From NCBI GenBank assembly GCA_934293575.1, contig CAKQYU010000007.1, positions 1 to 64,000 on the forward strand: 64,000 nucleotides of DNA, given 5' to 3'. Both the position numbers and the translations under genes were made by a program. The DNA is from an uncultured Lachnospiraceae bacterium. Lineage in GTDB: Bacteria; Bacillota; Clostridia; Lachnospirales; Lachnospiraceae. The stretch's first letter is position 1. The number at the start of each line of letters is the position of its first letter. Shown in pieces: positions 16,820-26,396 of the stretch. The notes beneath the pieces are model-generated. The model was given only the letters and a program-made list of their open reading frames with translations, was not told the DNA's origin and ran no database searches.

Positions 16820-17491
16820 ATGAATTTTTCACTATTTAATACTACTGTTATTTCCACATCGGATTTTTTTATCTGCATACTTGCATCACTGCTTATCGGA
16901 TTATTTTTAGCCGGAATCTATTCTTTCCGGACAAAATATACCCAGAGTTTTTTTACAACCATCGTATTACTGCCTGCCATTGTCTGTGTCATTATCATGC
17001 TGGTCAATGGTAACATCGGAACCGGAATTGCCGTAGCCGGAACTTTCAGTCTGGTTCGTTTCCGTTCTGTTCCGGGTAGTGCCAAAGAAATCGGTGCGAT
17101 TTTACTTGCAATGGGTGCCGGATTATTGACCGGAATGGGTTATATCGGATTTGCAGCCATCTTTGCAATCATCATGGGAATTGCAACAATTTTGTTAAAC
17201 ATCTTCCACATTGGCGCACATTGCAAAACCGAAGGTTTGAGCTTACGCATTACCATTCCGGAAGACTTAAACTATACCGATGCATTTTCCGATTTATTTG
17301 AAACCTACACAACAAATGCAAGCTTGATAGCAGTGAAAACAACAAACATGGGAAGTATGTTCCGTCTGACATACTCCATTTCGTTCAAGAAAAATGTCAA
17401 CCAAAAAGATTTCATTGATGCGCTTCGTTGTCGCAACGGCAATTTAGAAATCAGTCTTTTCAACGAAGCAACAACAATAACAGAATTATAA
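16820..17491 (+). CDS. DUF4956 membrane protein
   Basis: A 223-residue membrane protein with about four helices in the first 130 residues (ICILASLLIGLFLAGIYSF, FFTTIVLLPAIVCVIIMLVN, IAVAGTFSLVRFRSVPGSAKEIGAILLAMGAGLLTGMGY) and a cytoplasmic ferredoxin-like C-terminal domain of about 90 residues. The SLVRFRSVPGSAKE block is the DUF4956 hallmark. I use the ATG at 16820 with AAGGAGGAG just upstream; the frame stays open further up, but those codons overlap the VTC gene. It follows the VTC gene by 11 bases. It probably acts with the VTC protein at the membrane; the activity is unknown. Confidence 0.85.
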   Translation: MNFSLFNTTVISTSDFFICILASLLIGLFLAGIYSFRTKYTQSFFTTIVLLPAIVCVIIMLVNGNIGTGIAVAGTFSLVRFRSVPGSAKEIGAILLAMGAGLLTGMGYIGFAAIFAIIMGIATILLNIFHIGAHCKTEGLSLRITIPEDLNYTDAFSDLFETYTTNASLIAVKTTNMGSMFRLTYSISFKKNVNQKDFIDALRCRNGNLEISLFNEATTITEL

Positions 17492-17507
17492 AAGGAGGTT
17501 TTTTACC

Positions 17508-18992
17508 ATGAAAAGATTTTTCAGTATTATTCTTATCAGTACTTTAACCCTGTCGCTACTGACAGGATGCGGTACCGGAACAACCAAACAATCCACATCA
17601 ACAACAAAGGCAGCCGAACAGTCTGCTGCAAATTCAGAAACCATTACTTTTTCATCTGACAAAATAACCTGTTCCGATTCCGATGTATCCATTGAGGATA
17701 ATGTCATTACCATTTCAAAGGCCGGCAATTACACGGTAAGCGGAAGCAGTGAAAACGCCCAGATAATAATCGACGCGTCCGATGATGACGAAGTTAGTCT
17801 GACACTTTCCGACCTTACCTTAAGTTGTGAAACCAGTGCCCCGATTTATGTAAAAACGGCAAAACAACTGACCGTCACTTTAGAAGACGGTTCAACGAAT
17901 TATCTTTCAACCACAGATGAATTTGTCGCCATTGATGACAATAATATTGATGGTGTTATTTTCTCAAAAGATGATTTAATACTGACCGGAAGCGGCAGCC
18001 TGGAAATTGACTCACCTTACGGACATGGCATTGTCACAAAGGATGAATTAACCGTAGAAGACGGAACCTATACAATGACCTGTAAAAAACACGGTCTTTC
18101 CGGAAAGGACGGTATCCGGATTGTAAACGGAACCTTTACACTAAGTACACAAAAAGACGGTATTCATACGGACGGAGACCTTACCATTGAAAATGGTGAC
18201 ATAAATATTCTCGAAAGTCTGGAAGGCTTGGAGGGACAGACCATTACCATCTTAGACGGCAATATCGATATCGTATCTTCCGATGATGGAATCAATGCCG
18301 CCGGCGCTTCCGATTCATCCAACAGCCAAAGTTCCGACAACTTTGAAAACCAAAAAGGTAATACTCCTCAGCCACCGCAAAATAATTCAGACGGTCAACA
18401 GCCGCCGCAAAACGACACAGATGGTCAGCAGCCACCGGAACTTCCCGATAATCAGCAACAGGGCATGGAACCGCCAACCGATAACGGTAACGAATTTGGT
18501 GGTAATGCAGGCGGATTTGATATGGATGCAGATGAATCCTGCAGCCTGACAATCTCCGGAGGAAATATTCATATTAATGCAGGTGGGGATGGTATCGATT
18601 CAAACGGAACTTTCACAATGACAGGCGGAACCGTATTTGTTGAAGGACCGGAAAGCAGCGGTGACAGTGCTCTTGATTATGGTATCAGCGCAACCATTAC
18701 CGGCGGAAGTTTTCTTGCAATCGGATATTCCGGAATGTCACAAAACTTTGGAACGGATTCCACACAGTATTCTTACATGACAACGCTGGAAAGTACCATT
18801 GAAGAAGTTCCTTCTACCATTACTTTAACAGACAGCGAAGGCAATACCATTCTTACACAGGATACCAGTAAAACTTATAATTGCGTCATCATCAGTTGTC
18901 CGGAATTAAAAGAAGGAAGCACTTATACATTGACAACCGCATCAACCTCACAGGAATTTACCCCTTCCTCTGAGGCGGTGCAGAACAATTAA
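17508..18992 (+). CDS. Cthe_2159-type carbohydrate-binding lipoprotein
   Basis: A 494-residue exported lipoprotein. The signal peptide ends in a lipobox (LSLLTGC, Cys21). A Ser/Thr-rich linker follows, then repeated beta-helix strands such as GNYTVSGSSENAQIIIDA, GVIFSKDDLILTGSGSLEI, GHGIVTKDELTVEDGTYTM, KDGIHTDGDLTIENGDI and GGDGIDSNGTFTMTGGTV, as in the Cthe_2159 family of polygalacturonate-binding proteins. Residues about 268-330 are a low-complexity insert rich in Pro, Gln, Asn and Asp that breaks the helix. AAAGGAGG precedes the ATG. It closes the VTC/DUF4956 operon. It is likely displayed on the cell surface; ligand unproven. Confidence 0.88.
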   Translation: MKRFFSIILISTLTLSLLTGCGTGTTKQSTSTTKAAEQSAANSETITFSSDKITCSDSDVSIEDNVITISKAGNYTVSGSSENAQIIIDASDDDEVSLTLSDLTLSCETSAPIYVKTAKQLTVTLEDGSTNYLSTTDEFVAIDDNNIDGVIFSKDDLILTGSGSLEIDSPYGHGIVTKDELTVEDGTYTMTCKKHGLSGKDGIRIVNGTFTLSTQKDGIHTDGDLTIENGDINILESLEGLEGQTITILDGNIDIVSSDDGINAAGASDSSNSQSSDNFENQKGNTPQPPQNNSDGQQPPQNDTDGQQPPELPDNQQQGMEPPTDNGNEFGGNAGGFDMDADESCSLTISGGNIHINAGGDGIDSNGTFTMTGGTVFVEGPESSGDSALDYGISATITGGSFLAIGYSGMSQNFGTDSTQYSYMTTLESTIEEVPSTITLTDSEGNTILTQDTSKTYNCVIISCPELKEGSTYTLTTASTSQEFTPSSEAVQNN

Positions 18993-18993
18993 C

Positions 18994-19758
18994 CTAGGAA
19001 ATATATTTTTTAATTCCTAACATCCAGTATTTCATTACTACTTTTTTCGGAGATAACCGTACAAGAATCCTTTGAATATTCACATAAGTACCGTATAATG
19101 AAATTTCTTTTCCTTTCCGCACATCTTTCAATGCTTTTGTTACAACGTCTTTTGCATTGGAAATGTGCGGAAATTTTACTTTTCTTCCATTCAGTGTTTC
19201 CGGTAACAGATTGGTCTTAATCCATCCGGGACAGACCGCTGTAACCTTGATTCCACGTTCTTTTAACTCCGCATTCAAAGCCCGAGAATAACTTAAATTG
19301 AATGCCTTGCAGGCGCCGTACAAATTCATATACGGCATTGGCTGGAAGGATGCCTGGGACACAGTATTTATGATATGGCTTCCTCTCTTCATATAAGGAA
19401 TACAAATATTACATAAGACTGCCATCGCTATATTATGCGTTGTTACATGACCGGCAATCTCACTTGCACAAAAATCCGTAGAATGGGCAAATCTGCCGGC
19501 TCCCGCATTATTGACAAGATACAAAATCCGATAGTCATCCTTCCTTAATTGTTCCGAAATCACTTCTAAATTCTTTTCATCGCTCAAATCAACCGACATA
19601 CCCTTTACCACATCCGGATAGATTTCCTCTAATTTTGATAATTTTTCTTTATTTCTGGCAATTGCCCAAATCTCATCCACTTCCGGTAACAACTGTCTGG
19701 TAAATTCTCTTCCGACACCTCCGGTTGCACCTGTTATAATTGCTATTGTTTTACTCAT
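18994..19758 (-). CDS. SDR family oxidoreductase
   Basis: A 254-residue short-chain dehydrogenase. The nucleotide-binding TGATGGVGREF is at residues 9-19, the NNAG motif at NNAGAGRF, and the catalytic set is Ser in NTVSQASF with YGACK (Tyr and Lys in place). The C-terminal 40 residues (RKGKEISLYGTYVNIQRILVRLSPKKVVMKYW) resemble the DltE/YqjQ-type group of membrane-associated SDRs. The stop is two bases from the convergent lipoprotein gene, so the two transcripts must overlap unless the short hairpin at 18996-19017 stops them. Substrate unknown. Confidence 0.9.
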   Translation of the reverse strand: MSKTIAIITGATGGVGREFTRQLLPEVDEIWAIARNKEKLSKLEEIYPDVVKGMSVDLSDEKNLEVISEQLRKDDYRILYLVNNAGAGRFAHSTDFCASEIAGHVTTHNIAMAVLCNICIPYMKRGSHIINTVSQASFQPMPYMNLYGACKAFNLSYSRALNAELKERGIKVTAVCPGWIKTNLLPETLNGRKVKFPHISNAKDVVTKALKDVRKGKEISLYGTYVNIQRILVRLSPKKVVMKYWMLGIKKYIS

Positions 19759-19818
19759 AAAAGCCTCCGTTTTGCATACTTTCTACAGTTTATCCCTTTC
19801 GTTTTGAAAAATCAAACA

Positions 19819-20967
19819 TTATTTCTTCTTCAGATGATTATTTATTACTTCCAAATCCTGCACCAGTTCCACCGTTCCGATATATTGATTCTTTTCATCT
19901 CTTACCGCACGATAGGACACTAACATATCTTTTCCCTTTTTTTGAGTAAATACCAAAACTTCATCTCTTGTTCCCTTTCGAAATTCTTCAATTATCCGTC
20001 TTACCTGTGCCTCAACCTTCGGCGGATGGCAGGAAAAAACTTCACGGTCGATTGCCATCCCCGGTCTCTTAAAAAATTTAGGTCCTTCGTTAAAATAACG
20101 GTTTTTGTTTTCGACATCAACAAATGTAATCTCAAGCGGAATCGCATTTAACATGGCAGTCAGCTGTTCCACAGTCATATGACCTCCGGGCATACGGATT
20201 TCATTTTCCTTCCCCTCCATCTTTCTGATGATTTTGCTGTTTTCCGCCTCCTGCCAATTTTCCTGTTTTACTCCAAAGCACTCATCATAATCCTTTGCAT
20301 CCTGATAAATTCCATACCATTCTTCCGTACGAAAGTTCTTTGCACAGTTTTGAAATAATATATTTTCCTCCTTGAATATCATCTCCTCGATTTTTTTTAA
20401 TATATCGGAAAATTTTATCAGCCATTCCTGATTTTGTTCGCATCCCGCTAATCGGTTTAATTCATCTCTTATTTCATCATCAACCGTCCACATTACCGCC
20501 GACGGTCCCTCTATTTTGTATTGCACCTTTAAATGCGGATAAAGCAAATCTCCCTTTTTTACATAATGAATGGAAATCTCTCTTAACCGGTCAAATAATT
20601 CGGTTCCCACAAATCCGTTACTGATTGCTTGCCGGCACTGATCCAGTATCACTTTTAATGCCTGATTTTCCCGAACCATAACTGCAATCGGATGTCCCGG
20701 AATCTTTGCAAGCTGTGCGGCACTTTCTTTGGGATTTTCCGTTTTATTTTCTTTCACTGTTTCATGAAACAATGCGGAATGAACATCACACAACCGCTGT
20801 ACTTCCTGAAGCGGTGTTCCTTCCTTTAACAACCGTTGTTCCGCCAACATAATTTCCGATGCATCCACAGACTGAAATTCTTTTACAAAATCACTCCGTA
20901 CCGCCTCTAAGGATTCTCCGTTTCCCAATCGTTTTAAATAATCTTTAATTTTATCAGCTATATCCAT
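19819..20967 (-). CDS. DUF438 domain protein with hemerythrin-like and PAS regions
   Basis: A 382-residue cytosolic protein with three regions: an N-terminal DUF438 helical domain (residues 1-75, LKRLGNGESLEAVRSDFVKEFQSVDASEIMLAEQRLL in outline), a hemerythrin-like helical bundle (about 88-220, with HPIAVMVRENQAL, YVKKGDLLYPHL and FKEENILFQ at metal-ligand positions although some His are changed to Lys or Gln), and a C-terminal PAS domain (about 265-375, MLNAIPLEITFVDVENKNRYFN). Family members are thought to sense redox or oxygen, but here the metal ligands K in YVKKGDLLYPH and N/Q elsewhere make iron binding doubtful. GGAGGATG precedes the ATG. Confidence 0.85.
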   Translation of the reverse strand: MDIADKIKDYLKRLGNGESLEAVRSDFVKEFQSVDASEIMLAEQRLLKEGTPLQEVQRLCDVHSALFHETVKENKTENPKESAAQLAKIPGHPIAVMVRENQALKVILDQCRQAISNGFVGTELFDRLREISIHYVKKGDLLYPHLKVQYKIEGPSAVMWTVDDEIRDELNRLAGCEQNQEWLIKFSDILKKIEEMIFKEENILFQNCAKNFRTEEWYGIYQDAKDYDECFGVKQENWQEAENSKIIRKMEGKENEIRMPGGHMTVEQLTAMLNAIPLEITFVDVENKNRYFNEGPKFFKRPGMAIDREVFSCHPPKVEAQVRRIIEEFRKGTRDEVLVFTQKKGKDMLVSYRAVRDEKNQYIGTVELVQDLEVINNHLKKK

Positions 20968-21072
20968 TTCTCATCCTCCTGACAATATTATCTGATTATT
21001 TTTTCCAAATTCCTTTGTTTTATGCAAAAAAAATAATCCGCTGTTACACGGATTACTTTCTCTTATTATGTA

Positions 21073-22746
21073 TCAGGAATACCCTTTTAACAACCGCTGT
21101 TCAAATGCATCCGCAGGCAATGGTTTATCAAATACATATCCCTGCACCAAATCACAACCTACATTTTTCAGATATTCCAATTGCTCTTTTGTTTCCACAC
21201 CTTCTGCAATTGTTTTTTTATCCAATCCTTTAATCATATTCACAATGTAGTTAAACATCAGCAAATCCTTTTCTTTTTCCGGATACTCTGTTTCTAACGG
21301 AATAAATGATCTATCGATCTTAATCATTTTCAAATCAACCTGTTTAATCATGTTAAGGGAAGAAAATCCGGTTCCGAAATCATCCATGGAAGTCCGGATA
21401 CCACGAACTTTTAATGCCTCAACCAAGGCTGTCATCACTTCAAAATTCTGATAATCCTCACTTTCCGTCAACTCGATTTCTATGTACTGCGGGTCAATTC
21501 CATGCCTGTCTATAATAGATACAATATGATCAACCAGTCCATCTTCCTCCAAATGTTTTCTCGAAAAATTAACCGATATGCAGATTGGTTCTAATCCTTT
21601 TTTCATTCTGTTTTTTAACCACAGACAAACTTCTTCCAGTACATAATAGTCCAGAGAAATCACACTGCCTTCCTGTTCCAATAACGGAATAAAGTTTGCG
21701 GGCGGAACAATCTCACCATTCTTTATCCAGCGAACCAATGCCTCCGCACCATAAATGGAACGATTCTGTATATTTACCTTCGGCTGGTAATAAACCACAA
21801 ATTCCCTGTTTTCCAACGCCTGTTTAAAATCCGACAAAACGCTCTGTTTTTCCATTATTTCCTTATAAAGCAGCGGATTGTATTCTACCACACATCCCGC
21901 ACCTTTCTTTCTGGCGGATGCATATGCAATACTGGCACGCGCCATGATTTCCCGCACCTCATGAATATCCTTCAAGGCACCGTATCCAACCGTCGCACCA
22001 AATACAAATTCCTTTTCCCTTTGCTGACCGATATAAAAGATTCTGACTTCCGATATGTTTTTCAGGAACTGCGCAAAATTCTCCTCTTTTACCAGCACAA
22101 CAAAATTGTCTCCACCGGCACGGGCAATCAACTCATCCTCATCCAGATACTTTTGGATGCGGGTTGTATATTGAGACAGTATCACATCTCCCTCGGCATA
22201 TGAAAAGACTTTATTTACATATTTGAAATTATGTATATTAAAAAATACGATTACATATTGGTTTAAAATCTTACGCTGAAGTTTTTCTCCTGCAAAACGC
22301 ATCAGATAATCCATCGTTGCCGCACCGGTATACAAATCCATATCAACAACGTGTTGCAATAACTGTTCCATCATCATCCGGCTGTATTGCATATAAATCA
22401 CACGGAATACAATCTGTAACCGTTCCTTTTCTTCGTCTGTAAAATCCTCATCTGTTGCAGGGACCACCGATATTGTTATCTGTCCCTTATCCGGTAGATT
22501 GTATTTCATGGCATATGCCTGTCCGCTAAAAGCCGTTTCCCCGTCATATACCAAAATCTTTTTATTTCCATCTCTCAATCTTAATCTGGTAGGGGGTGCA
22601 ACCAGTTTTAATTCCACTCTTCCCAGTCTCAACTGTTCTGCCATGGATGACACTGCACTGTGTATATTCTTCTCGCAATCCTCCATGTCTTTTGGCTCTA
22701 TACATAATTGTTGCAAAAAAGAGAACATCTCTTCCGTCTGATTCAT
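21073..22746 (-). CDS. GGDEF-EAL protein, probable c-di-GMP phosphodiesterase
   Basis: A soluble protein of about 557 residues. After a GAF-like N-terminal 130 residues comes a GGDEF domain whose active motif reads GGDNF (ARAGGDNFVVLV), so cyclase activity is doubtful and the domain may only bind GTP. The EAL domain is complete: EAL in YGAEALVRW, N in CISVNFSRK, E in ELTESEDYQ, DDFGTGFSS, K and D in KMIKIDRSF, EGVETKEQ and QGYVFDKPLP. It should therefore hydrolyse c-di-GMP. I start at ATG 22746, 7 bases after GGGAG; ATG 22752 and GTG 22773 are in frame upstream. Transcribed alone. Confidence 0.9.
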   Translation of the reverse strand: MNQTEEMFSFLQQLCIEPKDMEDCEKNIHSAVSSMAEQLRLGRVELKLVAPPTRLRLRDGNKKILVYDGETAFSGQAYAMKYNLPDKGQITISVVPATDEDFTDEEKERLQIVFRVIYMQYSRMMMEQLLQHVVDMDLYTGAATMDYLMRFAGEKLQRKILNQYVIVFFNIHNFKYVNKVFSYAEGDVILSQYTTRIQKYLDEDELIARAGGDNFVVLVKEENFAQFLKNISEVRIFYIGQQREKEFVFGATVGYGALKDIHEVREIMARASIAYASARKKGAGCVVEYNPLLYKEIMEKQSVLSDFKQALENREFVVYYQPKVNIQNRSIYGAEALVRWIKNGEIVPPANFIPLLEQEGSVISLDYYVLEEVCLWLKNRMKKGLEPICISVNFSRKHLEEDGLVDHIVSIIDRHGIDPQYIEIELTESEDYQNFEVMTALVEALKVRGIRTSMDDFGTGFSSLNMIKQVDLKMIKIDRSFIPLETEYPEKEKDLLMFNYIVNMIKGLDKKTIAEGVETKEQLEYLKNVGCDLVQGYVFDKPLPADAFEQRLLKGYS

Positions 22747-22829
22747 ATTCATTCTCCCGTCATTATCAATCACTTACTCATATTACATTCTCTTCTATCC
22801 TATACACAAATGTTCTAAAAATCAAGTTC

Positions 22830-24164
22830 CTACTCAACAAATTTATAACATCTTCGGAACAGCGAATATGAAAATACAGCAGTCAGCCATTCTGCCACAA
22901 CAAATGCCAGCCATACACCAACAGCTCCCAGCCATCTGCTCAACAGATATGCCGTCGGTATAATGACAACAACATAACGAAGTAAGGATATAAAAAATGA
23001 TGGTGTTCCCTTTCCAAGTCCCTCCAACGTTCCGGAAAATGTAACCGATACGGAAGATACCACAAAGCCAAGACAGATAATCCGAAGTGCAGTCACACCC
23101 GCCTGAATAGTCTCTTCATTTATTGTAAACAGTCCAATTAATTTACCCGGTAACAGCTCACAGATACCGGTTCCCAACAACATAATTCCCATAATTAAAA
23201 CCAGCGCAAACTGATAAATCTTTCTTACTCTCTTATATTCTTTTGCTCCGTAATTATATCCGATTAACGGACGGATTCCCTGAATAATACCGTTTGCCGG
23301 CAGATACAAAAATGTCTGTAATTTGTAGTACACGCCCAATACCAGCACATAAATTCCACCATATGCGGATAAAATTACATTCAACGCGGTAATCAACAAA
23401 GAAGGCAATGCCATGTTTAAGGTTGCAGGCAGACCGATTCCGTATAATTTCTTTAATATCTGCCAATCCACCTTCCAATGTCTGAATGAAATTGTAACCG
23501 GAAGCGGTCTTTTAAAGTAAAAATACAGATATACGATAAGTGTTATTACCTGTCCGATTCCGGTTGCCAGTGCTGCTCCCTGCATACCCATAGCCGGAAT
23601 CCTTCCCAGGCCAAAAATAAAAATAGGATCTAAAATGATGTTCATAATACAGCCTGCCATCATACTGATCATAGAAACCTTCATCCGTCCCACCGACTGA
23701 AATATTTTTTCAAACGCAATCCCTACCGTAATGACAACAGAAAAGGAAAATGCAATTCTGGAATAAATAATTCCATATCGAATGACTACCTCATCCGATG
23801 TAAAAAAACGCAAAAATGTTGGCATACCTATGTAACAACCAATCAGTATAATTACTCCATGTAACACATTAAATACGATTCCGTCGGTTGCAACCTTATC
23901 TGCCTTCTCCTGATTACCTGCTCCCATATAAAATGCAATCATGGCATTGACGGCAATCGAAAATCCTACCGCAATGGAGGTAATCAGGTTCTGAATGGGA
24001 TACACCAACGATAATGCCGTCATCGCCTGTTCATTTACCTTTGCAACAAAATAACTGTCTACTATATTATATAAAGAATTTACCATCATGGAGATTACCA
24101 TCGGCAATGCCATGGACAACACTAATCTTTTTATTGGTTTTTCCTTCATAAATGTCTGATTCAT
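22830..24164 (-). CDS. MATE family efflux transporter
   Basis: A 444-residue membrane protein with twelve hydrophobic segments in two repeats. Each half begins in the family style: PIKRLVLSMALPMVISMMVNSLYNIVDSYFV at the N-terminus and ILKKLYGIGLPATLNMALPSLLITALNVIL at about residue 235. The segment GPLIGYNYGAKEYKR in outline (RPLIGYNYGAKE) is typical of the second half. It exports cationic drugs or metabolites using Na+ or H+. AAGGAGC precedes the ATG. Transcribed alone on the minus strand; the promoter is not clear. Substrate unknown. Confidence 0.92.
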   Translation of the reverse strand: MNQTFMKEKPIKRLVLSMALPMVISMMVNSLYNIVDSYFVAKVNEQAMTALSLVYPIQNLITSIAVGFSIAVNAMIAFYMGAGNQEKADKVATDGIVFNVLHGVIILIGCYIGMPTFLRFFTSDEVVIRYGIIYSRIAFSFSVVITVGIAFEKIFQSVGRMKVSMISMMAGCIMNIILDPIFIFGLGRIPAMGMQGAALATGIGQVITLIVYLYFYFKRPLPVTISFRHWKVDWQILKKLYGIGLPATLNMALPSLLITALNVILSAYGGIYVLVLGVYYKLQTFLYLPANGIIQGIRPLIGYNYGAKEYKRVRKIYQFALVLIMGIMLLGTGICELLPGKLIGLFTINEETIQAGVTALRIICLGFVVSSVSVTFSGTLEGLGKGTPSFFISLLRYVVVIIPTAYLLSRWLGAVGVWLAFVVAEWLTAVFSYSLFRRCYKFVE

Positions 24165-24276
24165 CGAAACTGCTCCTTAATTATACCGAATTTTTTTGCT
24201 CATAATAGTATATATCATTTTTTGAAAATGCATAGCCCAAACACGACATTGTATTAAATTAAATGCAAAAGTAGTA

Positions 24277-24305
24277 TTGACACACAAAAAAAATGGGACT
24301 ATTAT
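24277..24305 (+). promoter_or_regulatory. Promoter of the T-box-controlled cstA gene
   Basis: Perfect TTGACA (24277-24282), a 17-base spacer and TATTAT (24300-24305). The transcript should start near 24311, about 28 bases before the first leader helix. Confidence 0.85.
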
Positions 24306-24310
24306 ACAGA

Positions 24311-24583
24311 TAATTTAATGACCAGCAAATGCAATCATGCAGGACAGGCTTTGTAGAGTCACTTGTTTTCAGCGAGCCACGTATGGTGAAAGGTGGTAAA
24401 CAACTACTACAACAGTATCCCCTGCCAGCAGATCTAGTGAACGATTTATCAAGTAACCAGATACGGTTAGTTTCCGTAATCAAACTACACAGTGATAGCT
24501 GTGATTAAGTGGCAGTTTTCTGCAAGTGGAGTGGTACCGCGGATTTGATTCGTCTTCAAGAGTTTTCTCTTGGGGACTTTTTT
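24311..24583 (+). promoter_or_regulatory. T-box riboswitch leader
   Basis: A tRNA-sensing leader. Stem I runs from GCAGG (24339-24343) to CCTGC (24421-24425), with inner helices CTTTGTAG/CTACAACAG and TTGTTT/AAACAA and the conserved apical AGCGAGCC...GGTGAAAG. The T-box itself is AAGTGGAGTGGTACCGCGG (24524-24542). An 11-bp terminator (24552-24562 with 24567-24577) and six T follow. The base after TGG in the bulge is T, which pairs with a tRNA whose discriminator is A. The specifier codon cannot be fixed: UAC at 24405-24410 or UAU/AUC at 24416-24420 are candidates. Uncharged tRNA should switch on cstA. Confidence 0.92.
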
Positions 24584-24694
24584 AATTTATAGGAAAACCA
24601 TTCCTTTCAGTTATATTCAGTCCTTTAAGAAGTGATAGTTTTACTGGTTGTTACATAAATATACTATATACTTAAGTGAGGAAGGAAGGATATT

Positions 24695-26386
24695 ATGAAC
24701 ACTTTAGTAATCGTATTAATCGCCATCGTAGTTTTAGTGGCAGCCTATGCATTATACGGAAGATGGATTGCAAAGAAATGGGGAATCGACCCAAAAGCAA
24801 TTACACCCGCAGTTGCAAAAAATGATGGAAAAGACTATGTTCCAACCAATGGATGGGTTGTATTTGCCCACCAGTTCAGTTCAATTGCCGGAGCCGGTCC
24901 TGTAACCGGAGCAATTCAGGCAGCAGCATTTGGATGGTTACCGGTATTGCTTTGGATTTTAATCGGTGGCGTATTCTTTGGTGCCGTTACAGACTTCGGT
25001 GCATTATATGCCAGTGTCAAGAACGAAGGTAAATCTCTTGGTTTGATTATTGAAAAATACATCGGCCGCCTTGGACGTAAATTATTCCTTTTGTTCTGCT
25101 GGTTATTTACCTTATTGGTAATCGCTGCTTTCGCAGATATGGTTGCCGGAACCTTTAATGCTTATACCGTAACGGAAGCCGGTGAAACAGTTCTTGCAGA
25201 GACAGCAAAGAGTAACGGTGCTGCCGGAAGTATTTCTTTAATCTTTATCGGTTTTGCCGTTATTCTCGGATTGATTCAGAAGAAATTTAAATTAAAAGGC
25301 TGGAAACAGACGGTTTTAGGTCTTGTATTTACCGTTGCCGCATTAGCAATCGGTATGCTGTTCCCACTTACCGCAGGTAAAGACACCTGGACTTATATCA
25401 CATTCATCTACATTGCATTTGCTTCTGTACTTCCAATGTGGTTTTTAAAACAGCCTCGTGATTACATGACAACGTTTATGTTTGTCGGTATGATTGTTTG
25501 TGCCGTACTTGGATTGTTTATGGCTCATCCAACCATGAACTTACCGGTCTATACCGGCTTTACAAATGAAAACCTCGGAACCATGTTCCCAATTCTTTTT
25601 GTAACCGTTGCCTGTGGTGCTGTATCCGGTTTCCACAGTCTGGTATCAAGTGGTACATCTTCTAAAACAGTTGCAAATGAAAAAGATATGTTAAAGGTTG
25701 GTTACGGTGCTATGGTATTGGAAAGTTTCCTTGCCGTTATCGCACTTTGTGTTGCAGGTGCCGCCGCTGCTTCTGATGGTACAGCCGCTGTCGGTACTCC
25801 ATTCCAGATTTTCAGTCACGGTGTTGCAGGATTCATGGAAAGCTTCGGAATTCCGGTATATGTTGCACAGTGTTTCATGACCATGTGTGTATCCGCTTTG
25901 GCACTTACTAGTTTGGATGCTGTTGCACGTATCGGTCGTATGAGTTTTCAGGAATTATTCTTACCGGATGATATGGAAAAAGCTTCCGGATTCCAGAAAT
26001 TACTTTGCAATACATACTTTGCAACCGTAATCACATTAGTATGCGGTTTCGTTCTTGCTAAGATTGGATATGCAAATATCTGGCCATTATTTGGTTCTGC
26101 AAACCAGTTATTAAGTGCTTTGGTATTGATTACATTATGTGTATTCATGAAAGTAACCGGAAGAAGCAACAAGATGTTGTTCCCTCCACTTATCATCATG
26201 CTTTGTGTAACCTTTACCGCGTTGGTACAAAGAACCATCGGTTTATTAAAGGCAATCAGCGCCGGAAGTGCTACATTCTTAGTAGAAGGCTTACAGTTAA
26301 TTATTGCAATCCTCTTAATTGCTTTAGGTCTTACCATTGTGATTAACTCAATGAAACAATACACAAAGGCAAAAAGCGAAAACTAA
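24695..26386 (+). CDS. cstA: CstA family carbon-starvation/peptide transporter
   Basis: A 563-residue membrane protein with about 15-16 hydrophobic segments. Family marks are YALYGRWIAKKWGIDP, PTNGWVVFAHQFSSIAGAGPVTGAIQAAAFGW, GGVFFGAVTDFGALYASVKNEGKSLG and CGAVSGFHSLVSSGTSSKTVANE. CstA proteins take up pyruvate or peptides; this one is shorter than the E. coli protein (701 residues), as is usual in Clostridia. GGAAGGA precedes the ATG. Control by a T-box leader ties its synthesis to lack of one aminoacyl-tRNA, so the physiological cargo is likely an amino acid or peptide. That is inferred from the leader, not from the protein. Confidence 0.92.
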   Translation: MNTLVIVLIAIVVLVAAYALYGRWIAKKWGIDPKAITPAVAKNDGKDYVPTNGWVVFAHQFSSIAGAGPVTGAIQAAAFGWLPVLLWILIGGVFFGAVTDFGALYASVKNEGKSLGLIIEKYIGRLGRKLFLLFCWLFTLLVIAAFADMVAGTFNAYTVTEAGETVLAETAKSNGAAGSISLIFIGFAVILGLIQKKFKLKGWKQTVLGLVFTVAALAIGMLFPLTAGKDTWTYITFIYIAFASVLPMWFLKQPRDYMTTFMFVGMIVCAVLGLFMAHPTMNLPVYTGFTNENLGTMFPILFVTVACGAVSGFHSLVSSGTSSKTVANEKDMLKVGYGAMVLESFLAVIALCVAGAAAASDGTAAVGTPFQIFSHGVAGFMESFGIPVYVAQCFMTMCVSALALTSLDAVARIGRMSFQELFLPDDMEKASGFQKLLCNTYFATVITLVCGFVLAKIGYANIWPLFGSANQLLSALVLITLCVFMKVTGRSNKMLFPPLIIMLCVTFTALVQRTIGLLKAISAGSATFLVEGLQLIIAILLIALGLTIVINSMKQYTKAKSEN

Positions 26387-26396
26387 ATTAAATTTA

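Noticed and set aside
24294..24420. T-box stem I base formed by GGGA at 24295 and TCCC at 24418
   Set aside because: GGGA lies upstream of the predicted -10 and would not be transcribed; the GCAGG/CCTGC base at 24339-24425 fits the promoter.
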